A stretch of 14,822 nucleotides of DNA from contig CAZYNU010000028.1 of the NCBI GenBank assembly GCA_964648045.1, positions 1 through 14,822 of the forward strand. The letters run 5' to 3'. The first letter of the stretch is position 1, and each line of letters starts with the position of its first letter. The stretch is from JAGOUB01 sp964648045 (lineage in GTDB: Bacteria > Patescibacteriota > Gracilibacteria > Peribacterales > Peribacteraceae). Below the pieces are notes generated by a model. That model saw nothing but the letters and a program-made list of their open reading frames with translations. It ran no database searches and had not been told where the DNA came from. Position numbers and translations under genes: made by a program. Below are positions 6,508 through 12,392 of the stretch, piece after piece.

Positions 6508-6513
6508 GGCTGC

Positions 6514-8082
6514 ATGTCCCTCTTCTCGACGATTCATCGCTGGTGTGACGAACACCCTTGGTTGCTGACTGGGGCCGTCTTTGCACTCTTGGTGTGCGTG
6601 GCTTGGATGGTGCGCACAGATTTTGCGATGTCGATGGATGAGCCACCCCTCTTTGCCTTCGGCCTGCAAGCCTGGGACTACCTCTTTAAAGGCGGGCCGC
6701 TGCCCGCCGCTTCCGATTGGCGTTTTCACACCCCTGTCTATCAACTCGCGTTCATTTGGCTCTCTCATCAGATGGCCGGCGAGGGGTACATGGCCACGAT
6801 GGCCGCCTCGCGTCTGCTCTCATTTGCGGTGTTTTGCATCGGTTGGTGGTCGCTGTTCTTTCTGGCAAAGCGCGTCACTGGCAGTCACTGGTGGGCACTG
6901 TTGGCGGTACTGTTCCTCACTATCTCGCCGCGCATGTTTGCGCATGCTTTCTATAACCCCAAGGATCTGCCGACGCTGACGTTCTTCACGTTGTCGGTAT
7001 TGCTCTTGGCTCGCCTCGTCGATCGTCCCACGGCAGTGCGTACGGTCCTCTTTGGATTGGTGGCCGGATTTTCCATCAGCCTGCGTCCATTTTCGCTGCT
7101 GCTACCGGCATTCGCGGGGTTTTGGTTTGGAATGCGCTGTCTGCAGGCGCCGGCGAGTGAACGTCGTGGTTGGGCCTTGTGGGGATTGGGGTCTCTTGTT
7201 GCCACCTTCGCCCTCACAATCGCGGTCTGGCCACTCCTCTGGCACGACCCGATTGGCGGTCTCATTGGCGCCATCTTCGATAACACCACGCGTATCGACG
7301 AGGGGCTCTACCTTGGCACTGTCTACGATGCGCGCTTCCCCTGGCATTACATTCCGGTTTGGATGGCGCTAACAATTCCCTTGGCGTATTCCGCCTTGTT
7401 TCTCACGGGTGCAGGTTTGGTCCTCATGGGACTGAGGCGGCCGCGCCCATTCTTCGCTCGCCAGCCGCTAGCGGTCATTGCGCTCTTGTGGATCGGCCTG
7501 CCCTTTATCGCCAAGCTCCTTGGCCGTATCGGCCTCTTCGACGAGTGGCGCCACCTGCTCTTCGTCTACCCCGCTTTCCTGTTGCTCGCCATCTACGGTG
7601 CCAAGCGCCTCTGGGAGGCGTCGAGTGTGCTCTGGCGGCGTGTCCTGGCCGGTGCGGTATTGCTCAATATGGCGGCCACCTTGTTTTGGATGGTGCGATG
7701 GCACCCCTTTCAGTACGTGTACTTCAGCGTTCCGTCGTCGCTTGTGAAGGGGAAAATGGAAATGGACTACTGGGGCTTATCGTATTACGCCGGTCTCAAG
7801 TGGATCGCGGATAACGACAAGACCGAGCGTATTCCCGTCTACATCCGCAATGACGTCGGCATTGGCGATCTGCTCATGCTGCCCCCGGCCGACCAGAAGC
7901 GACTGTATGCCGTGAAAAGTTCGGCGCAGGCCCTCTACATCGTCGATACGCTCCGCTGGTCGCGCTATGAGCACGTCGTTCCGGAAGACCGCTTGGTACA
8001 CCGGGTGATCGTTGATGGTCTGCCGATTCTTTGGATCTACCGTGGTCCGTATCAGACCGAAAAGCTGCCGGACTATAAGTAG
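6514..8082 (+). CDS. Integral membrane glycosyltransferase, GT39/ArnT-like (GT-C fold)
   Basis: Predicted polytopic transferase of 522 residues using a lipid-linked sugar donor to glycosylate an acceptor on the outer face of the membrane. After a short cytoplasmic N-terminus and a first membrane segment (about 17-34), the first external loop carries MDEPP with Asp42-Glu43, the acidic pair expected for GT-C catalysis. Another family hallmark is MFAHAFYNPKDLP at 141-153, before the third or fourth membrane span. Around ten hydrophobic segments fill residues 100-410. The last 110 residues are soluble, rich in Tyr, Trp and charged residues, and end DYK. Length is normal for the family. The acceptor cannot be read from sequence. 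The gene may be co-regulated with the PEBP lipoprotein gene. It converges on the adenylate-kinase-like gene with 3 bases between stops. Confidence 0.87.
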   Translation: MSLFSTIHRWCDEHPWLLTGAVFALLVCVAWMVRTDFAMSMDEPPLFAFGLQAWDYLFKGGPLPAASDWRFHTPVYQLAFIWLSHQMAGEGYMATMAASRLLSFAVFCIGWWSLFFLAKRVTGSHWWALLAVLFLTISPRMFAHAFYNPKDLPTLTFFTLSVLLLARLVDRPTAVRTVLFGLVAGFSISLRPFSLLLPAFAGFWFGMRCLQAPASERRGWALWGLGSLVATFALTIAVWPLLWHDPIGGLIGAIFDNTTRIDEGLYLGTVYDARFPWHYIPVWMALTIPLAYSALFLTGAGLVLMGLRRPRPFFARQPLAVIALLWIGLPFIAKLLGRIGLFDEWRHLLFVYPAFLLLAIYGAKRLWEASSVLWRRVLAGAVLLNMAATLFWMVRWHPFQYVYFSVPSSLVKGKMEMDYWGLSYYAGLKWIADNDKTERIPVYIRNDVGIGDLLMLPPADQKRLYAVKSSAQALYIVDTLRWSRYEHVVPEDRLVHRVIVDGLPILWIYRGPYQTEKLPDYK

Positions 8083-8085
8083 TAT

Positions 8086-8895
8086 TTAGGCCGTTTGCTC
8101 AAGCAGTACGAGTCGCCCAGGCGCGCCATGGTGCTTCGTATTCGGACTGCTGGAGCGATCACAATCGGCGGCGGTGAGAATGCGCACGGCGAGTTTTTGG
8201 CGTAGCTGTGCTACCACGATTTCGGGCTTGGGTTTGGCGTCGATGGTGATGATGCGACTGCCGGATTCTTCCAAGGCGGCAAGGACGTCGTGCAGCTTCT
8301 TTGCTTCCTCCATGCGCTTGTGGGGATTGAGGTCGTCCTTGCGCACGGGCTTGCCGAGTAGACGGGCCTGCTCGGCGCGATAGGCGATGCGCGCCAGGGC
8401 GATCTCGGCGGAAATGTGCGGATCTTGGTCGAGTTCGAGGTTGAGGATTATGTCTTTTCGCCTGAATTCCTCCATAAGCCGGAGGTAGTGCGGCACCTGG
8501 CCTACGCTGCGCGGGAAGCCATCCAAAAACCAGACCGCATTGGTCTCTAGTTTGGCGATATCGTCGCGAATTACCGGCACAATGTACGAGTCGGGCACCA
8601 GTAGGCCGCGCTCGCTATAGTCTTTTACCATTTGACCGAACTCCGTCTCGCGTTTGATGTGTTCGCGCACTGTCTCGCCGGCCTCGTAATACTGCGTTGG
8701 AATATCCTGTGCGGCTAAGTCGGCGCGCATGACTTGGCTGGCGGTATTCTTACCGGCGCCGGGGTACGAGATGAGCGTGACCGTGTCTGGATTGTACGAT
8801 GAGGGGCGGTGCATACGGAGAATGGGGGAGACAACGCAAACAGCGTCCTGGGTGCCGTCCACGACGGCTCGTTGTACCAGCTCTATTTTTGCCAT
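8086..8895 (-). CDS. Divergent adenylate-kinase-like nucleoside monophosphate kinase
   Basis: Adenylate kinases interconvert AMP, ADP and ATP. Recognisable parts are the P-loop PGAGKNT at 45-51, the NMP-binding segment ending GLLVPDSYIVPVIRDD, the family signature WFLDGFPRS near 117-125, and a C-terminal region with RKDD and a helix before IITIDAK. The protein is unusual. It has about 40 residues before the P-loop where typical enzymes have fewer than ten. The first P-loop Gly is Ser and GKGT reads GKNT. The LID region is short, without zinc-binding cysteines, and the C-terminus is extended. An internal ATG at 8814 would remove most of the N-terminal extension. I keep ATG 8895 because a -10-like box lies 7 bases upstream, but the choice is open. 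It may be a diverged adenylate kinase or a kinase with another NMP preference. Confidence 0.83.
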   Translation of the reverse strand: MAKIELVQRAVVDGTQDAVCVVSPILRMHRPSSYNPDTVTLISYPGAGKNTASQVMRADLAAQDIPTQYYEAGETVREHIKRETEFGQMVKDYSERGLLVPDSYIVPVIRDDIAKLETNAVWFLDGFPRSVGQVPHYLRLMEEFRRKDIILNLELDQDPHISAEIALARIAYRAEQARLLGKPVRKDDLNPHKRMEEAKKLHDVLAALEESGSRIITIDAKPKPEIVVAQLRQKLAVRILTAADCDRSSSPNTKHHGAPGRLVLLEQTA

Positions 8896-8899
8896 GCAA

Positions 8900-8914
8900 G
8901 GCTCTAAAGGAGCC
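8900..8914. other. Small perfect hairpin before the adenylate-kinase-like gene
   Basis: GGCTC and GAGCC pair around a five-base loop, 5 bases from the ATG at 8895. It overlaps the putative -10 of the gene (TTTAGA on the minus strand, 8903-8908). It could be an operator-like dyad or a leader hairpin. Confidence 0.35.
8903..8908 (-). promoter_or_regulatory. Possible -10 element of the adenylate-kinase-like gene
   Basis: The minus strand reads TTTAGA 7 bases before ATG 8895, in line with the leaderless spacing at other genes here. As a -10 it is weak. Confidence 0.28.
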
Positions 8915-8953
8915 AGTTTGCCAAGGGGAAATAGCCCGCGTAATGCCCCATAA

Positions 8954-8990
8954 GAGGCAATAGACAGTTACCTGGGTAAGTCTCTGCCTC
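8954..8990. other. Large imperfect hairpin in the gap between divergent genes
   Basis: GAGGCA (8954-8959) pairs with TGCCTC (8985-8990), AGAC (8962-8965) with GTCT (8980-8983) and TTAC (8968-8971) with GTAA (8976-8979). That gives 14 base pairs over 37 bases with small bulges and a CTGG loop. No U-tract follows, so it is not a standard terminator. It ends directly before an ATG at 8991, in frame with the small protein below. With 8900-8914 and the GCAGC/GCTGC hairpin at 9011-9024, the 152-base gap 8896-9047 is rich in potential RNA structure. Confidence 0.5.
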
Positions 8991-9010
8991 ATGCATCGTC
9001 TCAATGTACC

Positions 9011-9024
9011 GCAGCCTACGCTGC
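9011..9024. other. Small perfect hairpin upstream of the low-complexity small protein
   Basis: GCAGC and GCTGC form five pairs around CTAC. A long pyrimidine tract (about 9025-9044) follows immediately before ATG 9048. Confidence 0.35.
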
Positions 9025-9047
9025 CTATTTCCTTCCCCCCTTTTCGT

Positions 9048-9212
9048 ATGAAGCTGAATAGCAATGGTCGCGATGATCGCGGCATGCAATCGGGTCAGGG
9101 TGGCCAAAATGATTTCGGCCGTCAGGACGGCAGCCGCGGCGATTCATCCGGTCGTCCAAATGAGAAGAGTGACGACGATCGCCGCGATGGCGGTCAGGGG
9201 CAGCAGCGCTGA
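9048..9212 (+). CDS. Small Gly/Arg/Asp/Gln-rich low-complexity protein, 54 residues
   Basis: No known family recognised. From ATG 9048 the protein is almost entirely Gly, Arg, Asp, Gln, Ser and Asn, with only four or five hydrophobic residues, so it should be intrinsically disordered. Motifs such as GRDDRG, GSRGDSSGR and DRRDGGQGQQR recall RGG-type RNA-binding tails; the helicase at 3063-4316 ends in a similar Gly/Arg tail. Codon choice argues that it is real: Gly is nearly always GGT or GGC, Arg always CGC or CGT, Asp GAT or GAC. A strong terminator begins 11 bases after the stop. An upstream in-frame ATG at 8991 would add 19 residues (HRLNVPQPTLP and on) of different composition. No Shine-Dalgarno site precedes ATG 9048; the upstream tract is pyrimidine-rich. 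Function unknown. Confidence 0.6.
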   Translation: MKLNSNGRDDRGMQSGQGGQNDFGRQDGSRGDSSGRPNEKSDDDRRDGGQGQQR

Positions 9213-9223
9213 TAGCGGGCGAA

Positions 9224-9262
9224 AAAGAAAGAGAGCCTGCGGCTGTGCGGCTCTCTTTCTTT
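9224..9262. terminator. Bidirectional rho-independent terminator
   Basis: A perfect 14-pair stem (9224-9237 with 9249-9262) encloses an 11-base loop. The arms end in A/G-rich and T-rich runs, so a U-tract is available on both strands. It serves the small protein gene from the left and the flavoprotein gene from the right. The right arm overlaps the flavoprotein TAA stop (9261-9263). Confidence 0.9.
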
Positions 9263-10511
9263 AGTCTTTGAGGGCCGCACTGGCACCGGCGATGTAGCCC
9301 GTTGTCCAGCAAATTTGCAGGCTGAATCCTCCTGATGGTCGGTCAAAATCGAGAATGTCGCCGGCCAGAAAGAGATTTGAAAACAGCTTGGAACGCATGG
9401 TTTTAAACTCCACCTCCCTTAGGTCGATGCCGCCGCCGGTGACAATCGCCTTGTCGGCACCGAGGAGTCCTGACACATGGAGTGGCATCGCCTTGAGCAA
9501 GCGGGCAAAGGCCAGGCGCTCGTCGCGCGTGAGTTGATGTAGAGGCTTCGTGGCGGGAATCGCCGCCAGTGTAATGAGGGCGTGACCGAGTCGCGGAGGC
9601 ACGATGTCGCCGATGTTGTTCTTAATCATCTTGTTCTTGCCGGCTTCGAAATGCTTGAGGACGAGTTGGTCCACTGCTCCAAGATCGAGGGTGGGGAACA
9701 GGTCGAGTGTCAGTGTGACTGCGCCGTTTGGCAGCAGGGCTCCGATTTGTTTGCTCGAATTGAGCACGAGTGGGCCGCTGATGCCAATATGCGTGAACAG
9801 AAGCTTGCCGCTGCGTGAAAATCGCTTTTCACCACTCTGCCACGCCGTCAGTTTCACGTCTTTTAGGCTGATGCCGGCCAATGGTGGTACCCATGCATCG
9901 CTCAATGTGACGGGCACCAGGGCGGGGTCCGGTTGCACGACGGTGTGCCCTAGCGCGGCCGCCCATACGAATCCGTCGCCGGTTGAGCCCGTTTCCGGTC
10001 GTGACTTACCACCCGTGGCGAGTACATAACGACGGGCGGAGATCTCTCCATTGGGCAGGACGATCTTGGTGATGCGGCCGTTCTCGGCGACGAGACCTTG
10101 AACTGCCAAGGAGGGTCGCACGGTCACTTTTTGCACCTGCATGTACTGCAGCATCGTGCGCTGCACGTCGGCCGCTCGCTCGCTCTTTGGGAAGGCGCGC
10201 TGCTCGGCTTCGACCATGATGGGCAGCCCGTGCGATTCAAAGAATTCTTTCGTAGCCTGGGCGTCGAATTGCGAAAAGGCCGAAAAGAGCGATTTGCCTT
10301 TGGGGCCGTACTTCTCCACCAGTCGATGGGTGTCATACTCGGCATTGAAGATATTGCAGCGTCCGCCGCCGGTGATGAGTAATTTCTGGCCGAGGATGGG
10401 GTTCTTTTCGAGTAGTACGACGGTGGCGCCCAACTCGGCCGCGCGCCCGGCGGCCATCATGCCGGCTGGTCCGCCGCCGATAACGGCCACGTCGAAAAAA
10501 TCGGGTTCCAT
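9261..10511 (-). CDS. HI0933/YhiN-family flavoprotein (NAD(P)/FAD-dependent oxidoreductase)
   Basis: Members of this family bind FAD through an N-terminal Rossmann fold; their physiological reaction is not established. The 416-residue protein shows the dinucleotide motif VAVIGGGPAG (8-17), the family hallmark LLITGGGRCNIFNAE (44-58), an ATG-type motif in YVLATGGKSRPETGSTGDG, LLFTHIGISGPLVLN, and the C-terminal FAD-contacting block FLAGDILDFDRPSGGFSLQ with the closing TGYIAGASAA. The length is typical. The frame is open upstream to 10643, but the fold begins right after ATG 10511, and an extended -10 (TGCTATCAT) lies just upstream, so I choose that start. The gene ends inside the arm of the strong terminator. 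It is divergent from the ABC exporter operon across a 120-base gap. Codon use is like its neighbours. Confidence 0.94.
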   Translation of the reverse strand: MEPDFFDVAVIGGGPAGMMAAGRAAELGATVVLLEKNPILGQKLLITGGGRCNIFNAEYDTHRLVEKYGPKGKSLFSAFSQFDAQATKEFFESHGLPIMVEAEQRAFPKSERAADVQRTMLQYMQVQKVTVRPSLAVQGLVAENGRITKIVLPNGEISARRYVLATGGKSRPETGSTGDGFVWAAALGHTVVQPDPALVPVTLSDAWVPPLAGISLKDVKLTAWQSGEKRFSRSGKLLFTHIGISGPLVLNSSKQIGALLPNGAVTLTLDLFPTLDLGAVDQLVLKHFEAGKNKMIKNNIGDIVPPRLGHALITLAAIPATKPLHQLTRDERLAFARLLKAMPLHVSGLLGADKAIVTGGGIDLREVEFKTMRSKLFSNLFLAGDILDFDRPSGGFSLQICWTTGYIAGASAALKD

Positions 10512-10518
10512 GGGTGGT

Positions 10519-10563
10519 GCACGAATGATAGCAAAAAGACCCGGAGTAGACGGGATTTCGTGC
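10519..10563. repeat. Nested inverted repeat across the flavoprotein promoter
   Basis: GCACGAA and TTCGTGC (7 pairs, 31 bases apart) enclose a second pair, CCCG (10540-10543) with CGGG (10551-10554). The arms flank the -10 of the minus-strand gene. This may be an operator or a transcript hairpin, or chance. Confidence 0.3.
10525..10533 (-). promoter_or_regulatory. Extended -10 promoter of the flavoprotein gene
   Basis: The minus strand reads TGCTATCAT, a good extended -10, ending 13 bases before ATG 10511, so the leader would be about 6 bases. One arm of a 7-base inverted repeat (GCACGAA 10519-10525 with TTCGTGC 10557-10563) touches the hexamer. Confidence 0.5.
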
Positions 10564-10615
10564 CTTACGCTCCAAAATACGCGGTGTTTCTGCCGCTCTA
10601 TCGAGAGGAATGGGG

Positions 10616-10621
10616 TAGTAT
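10616..10621 (+). promoter_or_regulatory. Possible -10 element of the ABC exporter operon
   Basis: TAGTAT ends 10 bases before ATG 10632, so the leader would be about 3 bases. No convincing -35 is seen. Confidence 0.32.
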
Positions 10622-10631
10622 CGGGCTCCGC

Positions 10632-12392
10632 ATGTCTGAACAAGACGTGAAAGTACCGGCCGTCCCGTCCGCCCGAGGCCCCTCGTTATTCGGTTTGCTG
10701 CGCTCCTACCGGGCGTGGGTGGCGCTGCTGGTCACGCTCGCGCTCCTCAGCCATGGGATCGGCTTGGTGATGCCGTTGATTGTCTCACGTGGCATCGATG
10801 CTTTCAGCGCGGGGGCATTCGATCTTCGTCTGACCATCATTGAGTTCTCGGCCGCCGCCGCGAGCGTTCTGGTGTGCACCTATCTGCTCAGCCTGGTGCA
10901 GGTCTATGTGTCAGAACTCGTCGCCCGCGACCTGCGCACCGAGTTGGCCGCCTCCGTCTCGCGTCAGAGTCACGCCTTCGTGCAACGCATGGGGTCGTCA
11001 CTCTTGCTCACCAACCTGACGTCCGACATCGATGCTGTGAAGATGTTCGTGTCGCAGGCGATCGCCACGTTCGTTTCGTCCTTGAGTATCATCATCGGTT
11101 CGGCGGTCCTGCTCCTCCTCATTGATGTGCCCCTGGCCCTCGTCGTGTTGCTCATTGTGCCTCTGATAGGTGGGGTTCTCTTCTTCATTTTTCGCCAGAT
11201 GCGAGTGCTCTTTAAGAAGGGGCAGGAAGTGATTGATTGGCTGAATAAGGTCATTAACGAGAGCATCTTGGGCGCCGCCCTCATTCGCGTGATCGATTCT
11301 CGCTCGCTGGAAGAGGCGAAGTTCCACGAGGCGAACAGTCGCGCCACGGGCGTGGCCCTGCAGTTGCTGGGGCTCTTCTCCGTTCTTATTCCCGTCGTCT
11401 GGCTTATTTCCGGCTTGGCGACGATCGCCATTCTGTTGCTGGGTGGTCACTTTGTAATTGACGGTTCCCTGACGATTGGTGAATTTTCGGCCTTCAATAG
11501 TTATCTCGGCATGCTCATCTTCCCCATGTTCATGCTGAGTTTTATTGGCAATGTCACCGCTCGCGCCTCGGCCTCGTATAAGCGCGTCACCGACGTGTTG
11601 AACGCCGAGCCCGAACCCGAGGGCGGCACCTTGCAGGCGGCGCTGCGCGGCGACGTGCAACTGAAGGATGTCTCAATGGCGTACGGAGAGAAGAACGTGT
11701 TGAAGGGCGTGTCGTTCTCGGTGCCGGCAGGATCGCGCACGGCCATCATCGGTCCCACCGGCGCCGGAAAGTCGCAGCTGCTCTATGCACTGACGGCCCT
11801 CACGCGTCCTGCCAAGGGTGAGATTCTGTTCGACGGTCGTTCGATCGGGGAGTACGACCCGGTGTCGTTGCATGCTCAGGTGGCATTCGTGTTCCAAGAC
11901 AGTGTCGTCTTGAACATGACGATTCGTGAGAACATCGCTTTTAGCCCCGATGCCACCGACCAGGCGCTGCAGAAAGCCATCCGCGTGGCCGAGCTGCAAG
12001 ATTTCGTCGCCTCGCTTCCGCTGGGGCTCGACACCGTGATTTCGGAGCGTGGTGGCAACGTCTCCGGCGGCCAAAAGCAACGCATCATGCTGGCGCGCGC
12101 CCTGGCGTTGAATCCCAAAGTGCTCTTACTCGACGACTTCACCGCTCGGGTCGACGCGCAGACCGAGCAGAAAATTTTGACCAATCTGGCCCGCGAATAC
12201 CCCGGCCTGACGCTCATCTCCGTCACGCAGAAGATTGCCTCTGTGGAGCAGTATGACCAAATCATCCTGCTGATGGAGGGTGAAATTTTGGCCATTGGCA
12301 CGCACGCGCACCTCATGAAAACCTCTCCTGAATACGTCCAGATTGCCGATTCGCAGCGCAGCACCTCCGCCTATGAGTTACGACCTGAGTAA
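10632..12392 (+). CDS. ABC exporter half-transporter with degenerate ATPase residues (subunit 1)
   Basis: A membrane domain fused to a nucleotide-binding domain (NBD), 586 residues, export-type. Six hydrophobic segments lie within about 28-310. In the NBD, Walker A is GPTGAGKS (374-381), the Q-loop Gln is 422 (FQDSVVL) and the signature VSGGQ is intact (477-481). Walker B reads LLLDD, so the catalytic Glu is Asp502, and the H-loop His is Gln533 (SVTQKIAS). These two changes are the marks of the degenerate half of heterodimeric exporters of the TM287/288, BmrCD and LmrCD type, which export drugs or lipids; the substrate here is unknown. GTG 10560 in the same frame would add 24 residues of poor character; ATG 10632 fits the -10 box and the family N-terminus. 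The last 20 bases overlap the next gene. Confidence 0.93.
   Translation: MSEQDVKVPAVPSARGPSLFGLLRSYRAWVALLVTLALLSHGIGLVMPLIVSRGIDAFSAGAFDLRLTIIEFSAAAASVLVCTYLLSLVQVYVSELVARDLRTELAASVSRQSHAFVQRMGSSLLLTNLTSDIDAVKMFVSQAIATFVSSLSIIIGSAVLLLLIDVPLALVVLLIVPLIGGVLFFIFRQMRVLFKKGQEVIDWLNKVINESILGAALIRVIDSRSLEEAKFHEANSRATGVALQLLGLFSVLIPVVWLISGLATIAILLLGGHFVIDGSLTIGEFSAFNSYLGMLIFPMFMLSFIGNVTARASASYKRVTDVLNAEPEPEGGTLQAALRGDVQLKDVSMAYGEKNVLKGVSFSVPAGSRTAIIGPTGAGKSQLLYALTALTRPAKGEILFDGRSIGEYDPVSLHAQVAFVFQDSVVLNMTIRENIAFSPDATDQALQKAIRVAELQDFVASLPLGLDTVISERGGNVSGGQKQRIMLARALALNPKVLLLDDFTARVDAQTEQKILTNLAREYPGLTLISVTQKIASVEQYDQIILLMEGEILAIGTHAHLMKTSPEYVQIADSQRSTSAYELRPE

Noticed and set aside
8904..8996. Possible 30-codon upstream peptide on the minus strand before the adenylate-kinase-like gene (stop 8 bases before its start)
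   Set aside because: The putative -10 overlaps its stop, it shows no run of regulatory codons, and no Shine-Dalgarno site is present. It is kept only as part of the structured-gap observation.
9064..9264. Alternative plus-strand frame over the low-complexity protein
   Set aside because: It reads through the terminator stem and has shadow composition; the 9048 frame has much better codon use and stops before the terminator.
10560..10631. Upstream GTG start for ABC subunit 1
   Set aside because: The added residues have no family match, and the -10 box lies between this GTG and ATG 10632.
10998..11660. Minus-strand open frame of about 220 codons
   Set aside because: Antisense to the membrane domain of ABC subunit 1; composition is the reverse complement of hydrophobic codons (Glu/Asn/His/Gln-rich).
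12343..12372. Upstream TTG start for ABC subunit 2
   Set aside because: It would add a Pro/Ala-rich decapeptide from within subunit 1; the ATG at 12373 gives a normal start with a 20-base overlap.
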